A stretch of DNA of 64,000 nucleotides. Origin: JAOUGY01 sp963785075 (GTDB lineage: Bacteria; Actinomycetota; Acidimicrobiia; Spongiisociales; ZC4RG35). Numbering within the stretch: the stretch's first letter is position 1; each line of letters begins with the position of its first letter. Both the position numbers and the translations under genes were made by a program. A model generated the notes under the pieces. That model was given only the letters and a program-made list of their open reading frames with translations. It was not told the origin of the DNA and searched no databases. This document shows positions 1 to 9,189 of the stretch, in pieces. The stretch spans positions 62,001 through 126,000 of the forward strand of contig CAWATW010000011.1 in the NCBI GenBank assembly GCA_963785075.1, in the 5' to 3' direction.

Positions 1-1539
1 GTGCGGGTCGTCTACCCGGCGATCGGTGGCGCCTTCGGCGGGCGGGAGGACATGTCACTGCAGATCGTGATGGCGGCTGCGGCTCTGAAACTCCATCGGC
101 GAGGCATCGACCGCCCGATCCGCTGCAAGTGGTCGCGGGAGGAGTCGATGGTCGGGCATCACAAGCGCCACCGCGGGCGGGTGCACGCTCGCCTCGGAGC
201 CACCCGCGACGGGCGGATCACGGCCGTGGAGGCGGACGTCATGCTCGATGCGGGTGCGTACAACTACACCTCCAACAAGGTGTTGGGCAATCTCCACCTG
301 TGTGTCGCCGGTCCGTACGACATCCCGAACGCCAGCATTCACAGCCGCGCCATCTACACGACCTCGGTTCCCGGGGGCGCCTTTCGGGGCTTCGGCGCCC
401 CGCAGGGGGCGTTCGTTGCCGAGAGCCAGATGAACAAGATGGCCGATGCGCTTGGCATCGACCCCATCGAACTTCGACTCCGCAACGTGCTTCAGGAGGG
501 CTCGCTCGGAATCACGCAGACAGAGATGCCACCGGGTGTGTCCATGTCCGAGGTGATCGTGGCTGCAGCCGAAGCCGCATCGACCAGGCTCGAGGAGACC
601 CCGTTCCATGCCTTTTCCTCGCTTCCCCCCTCGGAGGCTCGGGTGCGACGCGGACGGGGGTTCGCCTGCGCATACAAGAACATCGGCTTCTCGTTCGGGT
701 TCCCCGAACGATGCGAAGCGGAGATCGTGCTGCACGGTGACGACGAGGTCGAATTCGCCGAGCTGTTCCACGGTGCGGCCGAGGTGGGGCAGGGGACACA
801 CACCGCCCTCGTGCAGATGGCCGCCGCCGCAACCGGGATCGATGCCGACCGTGTTCGGTCGACGTTCTCGGACACCGCCACCAGCGGCGACTCCGGCTCG
901 GTGTCTGCATCGCGGATGACCTGGATGGCCGGCAACTCGATTCTGGGCGCCGCCGAGGAGGCCACAAAACGCTGGAACGAGGGAGATCGTCCGGCGAGGG
1001 GCAGCTTCCGGTTTGTGCCACCGCCCACCGAGGTGCTCGATCCTGAAACCGGAGTTGGGCAACCCAACTTCGCCTACGGATATGTCGCCGAGGTCGCAGA
1101 CGTGGCCATCGACATCGACACCGGTCACATCATGATCGAGCGGATCGTGTGCGCCGACGACGTCGGAAAGGCGATCAACCCCGATCTCGTGGTCGGACAG
1201 ATCGAAGGTGGCGTGGTGCAGGCGGTCGGGTACACACTCTCCGAGCACCTCCAGGTGTCCGATGGACGGATCACAAACCCGCGCCTTTCGACCTATCTGA
1301 TTCCCGGTATCGGTGACATCCCCCGCAGGGTGGACTCGGTGCTGGTGGAGCATCCCGACCCCCGTGGTCCATGGGGAGCGCGAGGTATGGCGGAGATGCC
1401 GTTCATTCCGCTTGCACCGGCGGTCATCGCAGCCATTCACGAAGCGACCGGTGTGTGGTTCGACAGTTTCCCGTTGACTCCGCCACGTGTTGTCGACGGC
1501 CTCCGCCGGGCAGGTCTCGGCGGCATCGGGGCTCCATGA
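1..1539 (+). CDS. Molybdopterin-binding subunit of a xanthine dehydrogenase-family hydroxylase (5' truncated by window)
   Basis: Large molybdenum-cofactor subunit of the xanthine dehydrogenase/aldehyde oxidase family. The window opens inside it, so only about 512 of the usual 750 or more residues are present, and base 1 is not its true start. Visible landmarks are the cofactor loop GGAFGGRED near residue 9, FRGFGAPQG near 126, EVGQGTHT near 261, DVGKAINP near 387 and GMAEMP near 462, which carries the glutamate that acts as base in this family. Such enzymes hydroxylate purines or other N-heterocycles and pass electrons to FeS and FAD partners, which would lie upstream of the window. The TGA overlaps the start of the next gene, a purine-deaminase-like enzyme, so co-transcription is likely. 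That neighbour favours a purine substrate, but this is inference. Confidence 0.9.
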   Translation: MRVVYPAIGGAFGGREDMSLQIVMAAAALKLHRRGIDRPIRCKWSREESMVGHHKRHRGRVHARLGATRDGRITAVEADVMLDAGAYNYTSNKVLGNLHLCVAGPYDIPNASIHSRAIYTTSVPGGAFRGFGAPQGAFVAESQMNKMADALGIDPIELRLRNVLQEGSLGITQTEMPPGVSMSEVIVAAAEAASTRLEETPFHAFSSLPPSEARVRRGRGFACAYKNIGFSFGFPERCEAEIVLHGDDEVEFAELFHGAAEVGQGTHTALVQMAAAATGIDADRVRSTFSDTATSGDSGSVSASRMTWMAGNSILGAAEEATKRWNEGDRPARGSFRFVPPPTEVLDPETGVGQPNFAYGYVAEVADVAIDIDTGHIMIERIVCADDVGKAINPDLVVGQIEGGVVQAVGYTLSEHLQVSDGRITNPRLSTYLIPGIGDIPRRVDSVLVEHPDPRGPWGARGMAEMPFIPLAPAVIAAIHEATGVWFDSFPLTPPRVVDGLRRAGLGGIGAP

Positions 1540-2891
1540 CCAGCCTCCTCGTCCGTCACGCCGACCTGCTGGCGACCATGGACGATGCCGAAACGGAGAT
1601 CCTGGACGGCGGCTTCTATGCGGTCGACGGCTGGATCCGACAAGTCGGACCCAGCTCCGAGCTCCCGGACCGCGCAGACGAGGTGATCGATGCTCGCGGG
1701 CGGGTAGTCGTCCCGGGTCTGGTCAACACCCACCATCACTTCTATCAGACCCTAACCCGCACGCGGGCGCAGAACTCCGAACTCTTCGACTGGCTGGTCG
1801 AGCTGTACCCGATGTGGGGCCGGCTGACCTCTGATCACGTACGGGTCTCGACCACCACCGCACTGGCGGAGCTCGCTCTGTCCGGCTGCACGACGGCGTT
1901 CGATCATCACTACTTGTGGCCGGCAGGAACGTCCGTCTCCGACCAGATCGACGGATCCCGCTCGGTGCCGATCCGCTTCCACGCCGCTCGCGGGTCGATG
2001 AGTGTCGGTGAATCCGACGGTGGCCTCCCACCGGACTCGGTGGTGGAATCCGAGCGTCGCATCCTCGACGACTCCGAGGAGATGGTCGGCCGGTTCCACG
2101 ATCCTTCGCCGGGTGCGATGGTCCGAGTCGTGCTGGCGCCATGCTCGCCGTTCTCCGTGAGCACCGATCTCATGCGCGAGTCGGCCGAGCTCGCTCGGGA
2201 TCTGGGGGTGCGACTCCACACGCATCTGGCAGAGACCAGGGACGAAGAGGAGTACTGCCTGGACCGTTTCGGTCTGCGTCCGGTCGACTATGCGGAGTCC
2301 GTCGGATGGCTAGGCGAGGACGTGTGGTTCGCCCATGCGGTTCACCTCTCCACCCCTGACACCTCGAAGCTCGCTCATAGTCGAACCGGGGTGTCTCACT
2401 GCCCGACGTCGAACATGAGGCTCGCATCGGGGATCGCCCCCCTCGCCCGCTTCATCGAACTGGGTGTGCCGGTCGGGCTGGGTGTGGACGGTGCGGCTTC
2501 GAACGACGGGTCGGATCTGCTTGCCGAGGCACGCCAAGCCCTGCTCGTTTCGAGGGTTGCGCGCGCTGTGGAGACGTCGGACCGTCCAATGACGACCGCA
2601 CGTCAGGTGCTGAGGGCGGCCACCCGCGGCGGGGCGGAGGTGTTGGGACGGGACGACATCGGCGTCATCGAGCCGGGCAGGGCGGCGGATGCGGCGATCT
2701 TCTCGGTCGACGACGTCGCCATGGCGGGAGTGTCCGACCCGCTGGCCGCACTGGTTTTCTGCGCTCCTCAGCGCGTGGAGACTTCGTTGGTTCACGGCCG
2801 TCAGGTCGTCGAAGGTGGAGCGATCGTGGGCTTGGACCTGCCGCTTCACCTCGAGCGTCATCGCTCCCTTGCCCGCTCGCTCGCCGAGTGA
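1536..2891 (+). CDS. 8-oxoguanine deaminase-like amidohydrolase
   Basis: Zinc-dependent amidohydrolase of the guanine/8-oxoguanine deaminase and hydroxyatrazine hydrolase group, 451 residues. The ATG at 1536 overlaps the upstream stop as ATGA, which decides the start. Metal ligands are all in place: NTHHHF near residue 64, HTHLAET near 229, HAVHLS near 267, and the aspartate of VDGAASNDGSDLL near 318. That last motif is typical of 8-oxoguanine deaminases. The enzyme would deaminate a guanine-type purine to a (urate- or xanthine-like) product in the cytoplasm. Placed directly after a molybdenum hydroxylase, it suggests a short purine-salvage or purine-catabolic operon. The alternative is a related triazine or pterin deaminase; the sequence alone does not separate these. 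Confidence 0.85.
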   Translation: MTSLLVRHADLLATMDDAETEILDGGFYAVDGWIRQVGPSSELPDRADEVIDARGRVVVPGLVNTHHHFYQTLTRTRAQNSELFDWLVELYPMWGRLTSDHVRVSTTTALAELALSGCTTAFDHHYLWPAGTSVSDQIDGSRSVPIRFHAARGSMSVGESDGGLPPDSVVESERRILDDSEEMVGRFHDPSPGAMVRVVLAPCSPFSVSTDLMRESAELARDLGVRLHTHLAETRDEEEYCLDRFGLRPVDYAESVGWLGEDVWFAHAVHLSTPDTSKLAHSRTGVSHCPTSNMRLASGIAPLARFIELGVPVGLGVDGAASNDGSDLLAEARQALLVSRVARAVETSDRPMTTARQVLRAATRGGAEVLGRDDIGVIEPGRAADAAIFSVDDVAMAGVSDPLAALVFCAPQRVETSLVHGRQVVEGGAIVGLDLPLHLERHRSLARSLAE

Positions 2892-2942
2892 CGCTGCGGC
2901 CAATCCGACAGCACGGGACCATGGGACGGCGACCGGCGTCGT

Positions 2943-3737
2943 TCAACCCATGCCGGCGAGCTCGGTCTCGGCGATGCCCGGCGGCGCCCCCTTCTTGATG
3001 AACCACTCGACTCCCATCACCGCCGCAAATACGTCCTCGGGCATCGACAGAAAGGCGGTGGTATCGGTGACCTGGCTGGCGTGACAGGCGATGGAGGCGC
3101 GCTTGGCATCGACGAAGGCCGACACGTCGACCGCCGTCGTGAGCTCGGCTTCGGGCGTTCCCATCGGGTTGCCGTCGTCGGCCGGGCCGTCGGGATCGAA
3201 GTCCTCCTCGATGCCCGCGGCGATGGCTGCGGCTGCGAATCCCCGCATCTGGTCGCGATTGGTGGTTGCCTCGTACACGTGGGGCGTACCTGCAAGCTCG
3301 GCGGCGCGGTGGCCGACGTGGTGCACTTTGACGTGATCGGGATGCCCGTAGTTGCCGTGCCAGTCGTAGACCGTGACCGTGGTCGCATTCTCTTCACGCA
3401 GGATGGCGGCGAGCCGCCCGGCAGCCTCGTCGACGTCGGCGTTTGCGAAGGCGATTGGATGACCGTTTGTGTCCCAGCCGGTCATCCCCGAGTCCTCGTA
3501 TCCCAGCCAGGCCACTCGCGCTGCGCCGAGGGTGGCGGCGGACGCTTCGAGCTCCTGCCGGCGGCGGTCGACGAGGTTCTCGCCAGGAGCGAGGTCGTCG
3601 GGGGTCTCACCCTGCTCGCCGCCGGTCGCAGACACGAGCACCACCCGGTGACCGGCGGCGGAGTACTTGGCGATGATGCCACCCGTTGTGAGGCATTCGT
3701 CGTCGGGATGGGCGTGGAAACAGACGAGCGTTGACAT
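2943..3737 (-). CDS. PIG-L family (MshB/Mca-like) deacetylase
   Basis: Cytoplasmic zinc-dependent N-deacetylase of the LmbE/PIG-L superfamily, 264 residues, full length. The N-terminal strand leads into AHPDDE (residues 9-14), which supplies the His-Asp-Asp zinc site, and a second ligand motif, HPDHVKVH, lies near residue 131. Relatives MshB and Mca act in mycothiol biosynthesis and in cleavage of mycothiol S-conjugates. The sequence is closest in layout to that group, but I cannot tell which substrate is used. It is convergent with the purine deaminase, 51 bases away, and is followed after a short gap by a divergent-function lipoprotein gene on the same strand. Confidence 0.88.
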   Translation of the reverse strand: MSTLVCFHAHPDDECLTTGGIIAKYSAAGHRVVLVSATGGEQGETPDDLAPGENLVDRRRQELEASAATLGAARVAWLGYEDSGMTGWDTNGHPIAFANADVDEAAGRLAAILREENATTVTVYDWHGNYGHPDHVKVHHVGHRAAELAGTPHVYEATTNRDQMRGFAAAAIAAGIEEDFDPDGPADDGNPMGTPEAELTTAVDVSAFVDAKRASIACHASQVTDTTAFLSMPEDVFAAVMGVEWFIKKGAPPGIAETELAGMG

Positions 3738-3774
3738 GCCGTCGAATATAAGTCACGCGTGGGGCTGAAACGCG

Positions 3775-4455
3775 TCAGCCACCGGTCACGATGTTGTCGC
3801 CGTCCCAATCGTTGACGGTGGGGGTGCCGGCGCCGTAAACGACGGCGTTGAGCGTGCCGGTGAGGTCGATCGCGCCCAGTTCGTCCACGAACACCGTGTT
3901 GAACGAGCCCCGGACGAGGACGGCACGGCACACGCCTTCGAGCGTGTACGTGCCAGCGTCGCCGGCGATGGTGACGTCGCCGCCGTCGCAGTCGTGGGTG
4001 ACGAAGTCGTCGTCGGCTGAGAAGACTGTTCCGATGTCCTCGAACTCGGGTAGCGACACCGTGGACGAAGGTGGAACTGCGGGGATCGTGGTGGTTGGTG
4101 CCGAGGTCGTCGTGGTCGTCGCCTCGGGGCCGGTCGTGGTGGTCGGTCCAGGCACCGAGGTGGTCGGCGACTCACCGGCCGGCGTTGCTTGGGCGACTGT
4201 GGTGGCGGGCGTCTCCGTGCTGGAATCGGCGACAGGAGGGTCGGTCGGGGTCTCCCTGTCGATAGCGGGCGTGGCGACGCGAGCGCCGTCTGGAAGGGTG
4301 GTCACGGTGACCCCGGCAACGACAGTCTCGCCGCGACGCACGGAGATCGCCTCCGCAGCGACCGGTCCCGCCGCCTCGCCTGCGGGTCGCAGGCCAACCG
4401 TCATGCCGCATCCGGTGGTCAGAATCGAAACCAAGAGGATGTGACGCCATTTCAC
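3775..4455 (-). CDS. Secreted or lipid-anchored protein with Thr-rich linker and DUF3060-like domain
   Basis: Exported protein of 226 residues. A short hydrophobic N-terminus ends in LTTGC, a weak lipobox with Cys16 as the possible lipidated residue. After a variable region comes a Thr/Pro-rich linker (about residues 95-130, with runs of four and five threonines). The C-terminal 85 residues have the repeated short beta pattern of DUF3060 proteins, with HDCDGGDVTIAG and GTLNAVVYGAG, and two cysteines that could form a disulfide. The function of the family is not known. Its ATG overlaps the end of the upstream histidine-kinase-like gene (4452-4455), so the two are translated from one message. 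It may be a surface partner or output of that kinase. Confidence 0.68.
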   Translation of the reverse strand: MKWRHILLVSILTTGCGMTVGLRPAGEAAGPVAAEAISVRRGETVVAGVTVTTLPDGARVATPAIDRETPTDPPVADSSTETPATTVAQATPAGESPTTSVPGPTTTTGPEATTTTTSAPTTTIPAVPPSSTVSLPEFEDIGTVFSADDDFVTHDCDGGDVTIAGDAGTYTLEGVCRAVLVRGSFNTVFVDELGAIDLTGTLNAVVYGAGTPTVNDWDGDNIVTGG

Positions 4456-5321
4456 GTGCGGGGGACCTCGATGGCCGCGAGTGTCCCCGATGGCGACGAG
4501 TCGAGATGGGCCGAGCCGCCGTGCGCCTCTGCGATCAGCCGAACGAGCGGCAAGCCGAGTCCCGCTCCGGGAAGGCCGTCGGCGTTCGAACCCCGGGCGA
4601 GTTCACCCCAGACGTCCTCTCCCTCGGGGACCCCGGGGCCTTGATCCTCGACCTCGAAAACGACGCGCTCTGGATGATCCACCACGCGCACCACGATCGG
4701 CGACTCCGGGATCGAGAACTTGAATGCGTTCACGATCAGGTTGGCAATCGCCAGCGTGAGCAGCCTCCGGTCCGCCAACAAGGGGGCGGCGTCGATCGGC
4801 AGATCCGGCTTGACCGTTCGGTCTCCTGTCACCCTGGCCGTGCGGTCGATGACAGAATGCACGAGCTCCGCCGGGTCGATCTCGGCGACGTTGGGCGTCA
4901 CGTCGTGCATCGACGCCACGCCGTGCAGGTCGAAGAGGAAGCGTTCGAGGCGCTCCATCTCTCGTCGAGCCTCCGAAAGAGCTTGGTCTTCACCGCCGAC
5001 ACCGTCGAGGTGCTGGTCGATGGCTTCGAGGCGGCCAGAGATCACATCGTGGAGCCTCGTGAGCATGGCCAGCCGGGCAACTGTCCCCGATTCCGACACG
5101 GGCTCCGGGGCCTCCTCGACCGGGCGAGGGGACAGCACGGACACGACGGCCGCCGCAACCAGGCCTACGAGCAACCCACCGCTCAGGAGCACGACGGGCA
5201 GCGGCCCTTCGAGGTAGGCGAGGAGGTCGGACGACACGGTCACCAGCCCGGCCACGACTCCGAGGATGGCCGGTATGACAAAGGCAAGGACGCGCTTGTC
5301 GATCTTCGAGATTCTCCCCAC
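4452..5321 (-). CDS. Membrane histidine kinase-like protein with HATPase_c domain
   Basis: Protein of 289 residues with two N-terminal membrane segments (about 11-30 and 41-62), a helical stretch (about 84-130) and a C-terminal GHKL ATPase domain. The ATPase motifs are clear: NLIVNAFKFS (N box, near 192), DQGPGVP (G1, near 232) and GAGLGLPLV (G2, near 254). The helical stretch has the histidine in LTRLHDVISGRLEAI, but the usual H-E/D-x-x/N-P context of HisKA domains is not obvious, so phosphotransfer is uncertain. No response regulator lies next to it. The gene starts at a GTG and ends overlapping the lipoprotein gene. There is no periplasmic sensor domain of any size, so a signal would have to come from the membrane or from a partner. 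Confidence 0.75.
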   Translation of the reverse strand: MGRISKIDKRVLAFVIPAILGVVAGLVTVSSDLLAYLEGPLPVVLLSGGLLVGLVAAAVVSVLSPRPVEEAPEPVSESGTVARLAMLTRLHDVISGRLEAIDQHLDGVGGEDQALSEARREMERLERFLFDLHGVASMHDVTPNVAEIDPAELVHSVIDRTARVTGDRTVKPDLPIDAAPLLADRRLLTLAIANLIVNAFKFSIPESPIVVRVVDHPERVVFEVEDQGPGVPEGEDVWGELARGSNADGLPGAGLGLPLVRLIAEAHGGSAHLDSSPSGTLAAIEVPRT

Positions 5322-5367
5322 GCCAGAACGGTACCTGCTCTGTGCCCGGGACGCAGGTGCGGACCCG

Positions 5368-5730
5368 TCAGTCGGCCGGGAACTCCCGGTAGATCGCCCA
5401 CATCTTCCGAACCGGTGTGAGGGCCCTCCAGGTGCCGCGACTGCGCTGGGGGGCGATCACCAGGTCGCCGGGTCCCACCTGATGGACGGTGCCGTCCTGG
5501 GTGGTGATCGCTATCTCACCTTCGATGATGTACATGACCTCGTGGAACTCGGTGAGTTCCATCGGTCCCTCTTCCGGGTCACGCATCCAGAATCCGACGG
5601 CGAACTTCCCGTCACCGGATCGATGCTCCACGGTCTCGAATGCCGGTGGGCGCGGGTTGTCGGGCTCCTGGGGAATCTCACCCCAGTCGAGGGGTGCTCC
5701 TCCTCTGACGACGGTGATCTCGCCGCTCAT
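5368..5730 (-). CDS. Cupin (DUF861/EutQ-like) domain protein
   Basis: Small cytoplasmic single-domain cupin of 120 residues. After a short N-terminal arm, GKFAVGFWMRDPEEG leads into the beta barrel. HEVMYIIEGEI (near 77) and GDLVIAPQ (near 100) are the two cupin motifs, and GTWR...VRKMWAIYRE closes the barrel as in the cupin_3 (PF05899) group. Of the usual metal-binding residues only some are present, so catalysis is not certain. The ATG at 5730 overlaps the corrected stop of the upstream glycosyltransferase as ATGA, so the two belong to one operon. The substrate is unknown. Confidence 0.8.
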   Translation of the reverse strand: MSGEITVVRGGAPLDWGEIPQEPDNPRPPAFETVEHRSGDGKFAVGFWMRDPEEGPMELTEFHEVMYIIEGEIAITTQDGTVHQVGPGDLVIAPQRSRGTWRALTPVRKMWAIYREFPAD

Positions 5731-7031
5731 GTCCTTCTCACCGGTTCGCCCGTACGTCCGAGCCGCTCGAGGAGGTCGGCCGCTTTGTGGGTTCCTGGTT
5801 GTGAGCGGTGGCGCTCTCCGATCGACCGCCATCCGGTCTCGCAGATCGGCGTCGGCGATCACCGCGTCGACGGCCGCCCGCAGCTGGTCGGGCTCGAAGG
5901 TGTAGGTCGGAAGCCGCTTACCGAATCCGGTCTCGTCGAGACGCTGCGCGTTGTCGTACTGGTCCCAGAAGAGGGGCAGGGCGACCATCGGCTTTCCGAA
6001 GTAGAAACCTTCGGTCGTGGTGTTGTTCCCACCGTGGGTGATGATGGCGTCCACCATCGGCAGCAGCGAAGTCTGCGGAAGGAACTCTTCTCCCCACATG
6101 TTGTCGGCCAGCTCGTACTCGGCGTGCTGCGGCCCTCGCGAGACGATGTACCGGTGCGAGGAGTCGGCGAGAGCGGCGACGATGCTCTTCATGAGATCGA
6201 CGTCCGCCGACCCGAGGCTCCCGAGCGACAGATACACGAGAGCACCGTCGCCCGGCGATCTCGGGAGGAACCTGGAACTCCGCGTCGGTGGTGCGTACAC
6301 AGCTCTCCAGACGGTGCCAGGTGTCGGCCAGTGGCGTCTGGCGGGTATAGTCCATGTCGGCCGGGTACAGATACATGTTCAGGTGCGGCGACTCGTGGAT
6401 GAATTCGAGATCGGGTAGCGGCCCGGTGCCCTGTTGCTGACACCAGTCGTTGTATTCGGACCACATCGGACGGTGGGTCCTGTCGTACTCGGCCCTGAAC
6501 TCGTCCCATCCCGACGTGTCCGACTCCGGGTATCCCGAGAACACCGGAGCAAGCTTCGGATCCTTCAGCTCGAGCGGATTGCAGCTGACGATCCGTCACC
6601 CACGGCGCTCCGAATGTCTGGACGGCCGGGAACGTGAGCACGTTGTCTTCGACGATCACATCGGGTCTGACGTCTTCGAAGATGCCGGCGATCTGTGACT
6701 CGCAGTACCGGGCGCCGTCGAGTAGTGCCTGCCAGGTCGGCTTGATGAACGTGTCGAGCTGTTCGATGGTGGGCTTGCGGAATTCCGGCGAGGTCTCCCG
6801 AATGAAGTCCTTCCAGAACTGTCCCACTTCCTGGTCTTCTTCGGGAGGTTCGGCCAGGCTGACGAGCCGTTCCTCGAAGCCGAGCGGCTCGAGCGTCCCT
6901 TCGTACGATTCCTCTGCAGCGAACACCACCCGGTGGCCGCGCTCTCGCAATACGTTTCCTATCCCCACGCAGTTGTTCGTGGGCCCAAACGCAGCCTCGG
7001 GAAAGAAGACGAACGTCATCCGGTCTGCCAT
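5727..7031 (-). pseudogene. UDP-glycosyltransferase (MGT/erythromycin type), frame broken three times
   Basis: GT1-fold glycosyltransferase, about 433 residues once repaired. It starts at ATG 7031 behind a GGAGG site. The N-terminal domain begins with FVFFPEAAFGPTNNC and the acceptor half runs to FGAPWV. The nucleotide-sugar half has LVYLSLGSLGSADVDLM, and HGGNNTTTEGFYFGKPM carries the donor-binding HGG loop. As given, the frame shifts at about 6589, 6252 and 5823, each time by one extra base. Removing single bases joins PWV to RIVSCNPLELKDP, EIAG to DGALVYLSLG, and the tail to AADLLERLG. The repaired frame ends in a TGA at 5727-5729 that overlaps the cupin start. That exact fit argues that the breaks are sequencing errors, but real decay is not excluded. 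Acceptor unknown. Confidence 0.75.
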
Positions 7032-7177
7032 GACACCTCCAAGCTCGGCGCGGAATGTAGCCGCAGGCGATGCCCGTTGCTCGGCAGCCCGAACATGCAT
7101 CACACAGATTTCACGCTCCGCCCCACCAGGGGCCGTGGCACACATGTAGGGTCGCTCCACCTGACAGAGAGGTGGAC

Positions 7178-8284
7178 ATGCGGTCGAAGATGTGGGCGAT
7201 CCTCGCCACGGCGGGTTTGCTGATTGCAGCCTGCGGCGGGGGAGAAGACGCATCGGGCGACGGAGAGCCCGTGACTCCCGAGACGGTGGCACAGAATCCG
7301 ACGGCGGATCAAACGCTGGTGATCTCGAACTGGGAGGGCTACATGCCCGAAGACCTCCCGGACGTGTTTGCCACCGCGACCGGCTACGACGCCACGGTGA
7401 GTTTCCACGCCACCAACGAGGAAATCGTCGGCAAGATCGTCGCATCCCAGGGTGAGGGCTATGACGTTGCCTTCGTCAGCGGCCAGTTCGCACAAGCGTT
7501 GGCCCAGCAGGGGCTGTTGGCCGAGATCGACCACGCCAAGGTCCCGAACATCGAGAACCTGTACCCGGAGGCGACCGAACTCGGGTACGACCCAGGGAAC
7601 ACCCACTCGGTGCCCTACGCGTGGGGCACCACCGGCCTGTGCTACCGGTCCGACCTGCTGACCGAGGCGCCAACCTCGTGGATGGATCTGTTGCGCCCGT
7701 CCGAGGATGCTGCCGGAAGGACGACCATGCTCGCCACCGAGCGCTGGCTGATGCTGCCGGCTCAAAAGGCGCTCGGCTACAGCGTCAACACCACCGATGA
7801 GGGCGAGATGTCCGAGGTCAAGGACCTCCTGATCGAGGCCAAGGACAGCCTGCTGGCATACGACGACACCACCTTCTACGCCAAGCTCGTGTCCGGCGAG
7901 GCGGTGCTCGTGGAGGCCTGGGACGGATGGTGCAACTACGGCATCGCCGAGGACCCCAACATCCAGTACGTCATCCCTGAAGAGGGCACCGACCTGTGGG
8001 TGGACACGATGGTGATCATGGGCAACTCCGAGAACCTGGATGCGGCTCATGCGTTCATCGACTTCGTTCTGGATCCCGCCAATCATGCATGGGTGGTCGA
8101 GAACATCCTCTACAAGGTGCCGAACCAGACCGCCATGGAGATGGTGGACCCGGCGCTGTTCGAGACCTTCCCGAACCTCGGCATGAGCGCCGAGGAGGTG
8201 CTCGACGGTGAAGCGCTCCTGGATCTGGGTGACGCCCAGCCGATGTACACCGACATCGCCACCGAGGTGGCGGCCGGCGGCTGA
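7178..8284 (+). CDS. potD: Polyamine ABC transporter substrate-binding lipoprotein
   Basis: Extracytoplasmic binding protein of a spermidine/putrescine-type importer, 368 residues. A signal peptide ends in LIAACG, a good lipobox, so the protein is lipid-anchored outside the membrane. The mature part begins with LVISNWEGYMPEDLPDVF, the usual opening of PotD/PotF folds. Further on, YDVAFVSGQFAQAL and VEAWDGWCNYG lie around the ligand cleft. The ATG at 7178 is preceded by GAGAGGTGG. It heads a tight cluster of four genes running to 10983. Polyamine is the family's best-known ligand; opines or other cations are possible. Confidence 0.88.
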   Translation: MRSKMWAILATAGLLIAACGGGEDASGDGEPVTPETVAQNPTADQTLVISNWEGYMPEDLPDVFATATGYDATVSFHATNEEIVGKIVASQGEGYDVAFVSGQFAQALAQQGLLAEIDHAKVPNIENLYPEATELGYDPGNTHSVPYAWGTTGLCYRSDLLTEAPTSWMDLLRPSEDAAGRTTMLATERWLMLPAQKALGYSVNTTDEGEMSEVKDLLIEAKDSLLAYDDTTFYAKLVSGEAVLVEAWDGWCNYGIAEDPNIQYVIPEEGTDLWVDTMVIMGNSENLDAAHAFIDFVLDPANHAWVVENILYKVPNQTAMEMVDPALFETFPNLGMSAEEVLDGEALLDLGDAQPMYTDIATEVAAGG

Positions 8285-8286
8285 TC

Positions 8287-9189
8287 GTGACAGACGTGTC
8301 CGTCGTTCCGGACGAAGCCGGCCGATCGGCTTCGTCCGGGCGCGGTCGCCTGGTGGGATGGTCGGTCACGCTCGGCCCGGGCGTGGGCTACCTGGCAGTG
8401 ATGCTGGGAGTCCCGCTCGGTCTGGTGGTCGTCTACAGCTTCATGACCCGAAGTCGGTTCGGGGGCGTGTTGTGGCAGTTCTCACTGGACAGTTGGGCCA
8501 AGCTCGCCAATCCCCTCTATGCCGATGTCGTGTTGGGTTCGATGAAGATCGCGCTGATGGCGACGGTGCTGGCGCTGTTGATCGGGTACCCGGCAGCGTG
8601 GGCGATCGCCGGGCTGCCCAAACGGTGGAAGATGGTCGGCCTCATCGCGGTGGTACTCCCGTTCTGGTCGAACTTTCTGATCCGCACCTACGCCTGGATC
8701 GTCCTGTTGAACAACGAAGGTCTCATCAACCGGTGGCTCCGCGAGCTCGGGTTGATCGACGAGCCGCTCGGCCTGCTCTACACCGAGGGCGCGATCGTCG
8801 TAGGTCTCGTCTACATCTACCTGCCGCTGATGGTGCTCCCGCTCTACGCATCGATCGAACGCCTCGATCCAGCTCTGCGTGAGGCGGCATTCGACCTCGG
8901 TGCCACTCCGTTCCGGACTTTTCGACGGGTGCTGGTCCCTTTGACGCTTCCCGGAATCATGGCCGGCGCCGTCTTCGTGTTCGTTCCATCGCTCGGCAAC
9001 TTCGTGGTTCCGGAGCTGCTTGGTGGAGGCCGGGAGATCATGATCGGGAACCTCATTCGTGATCAGTTCTTCCGGGCGAGGGACGTGCCGTTCGGCTCGG
9101 TCCTCGCCCTGTGCGTCGTGGCGTTGATGCTGGTGTTGCTGTATGTCCAGGCTTCGGTTCTGAGGCGGACGCGAGAAACTCATGGGTGA
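8287..9189 (+). CDS. potB: Polyamine ABC transporter permease, PotB-like
   Basis: Inner-membrane permease of 300 residues with about six transmembrane segments. The cytoplasmic EAA loop that docks on the ATPase is visible as EAAFDLGATPFRTFRRVLVP near residue 198. It starts with GTG three bases after the potD stop, so the two are coupled. It overlaps potC by eight bases. With PotC it forms the translocation channel of the importer. Confidence 0.88.
   Translation: MTDVSVVPDEAGRSASSGRGRLVGWSVTLGPGVGYLAVMLGVPLGLVVVYSFMTRSRFGGVLWQFSLDSWAKLANPLYADVVLGSMKIALMATVLALLIGYPAAWAIAGLPKRWKMVGLIAVVLPFWSNFLIRTYAWIVLLNNEGLINRWLRELGLIDEPLGLLYTEGAIVVGLVYIYLPLMVLPLYASIERLDPALREAAFDLGATPFRTFRRVLVPLTLPGIMAGAVFVFVPSLGNFVVPELLGGGREIMIGNLIRDQFFRARDVPFGSVLALCVVALMLVLLYVQASVLRRTRETHG

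Noticed and set aside
55..1440. A 461-residue open frame antisense to the molybdenum hydroxylase
   Set aside because: It mirrors a well-conserved gene, has no family motif or ribosome-binding site, and is the usual antisense openness of high-GC DNA.
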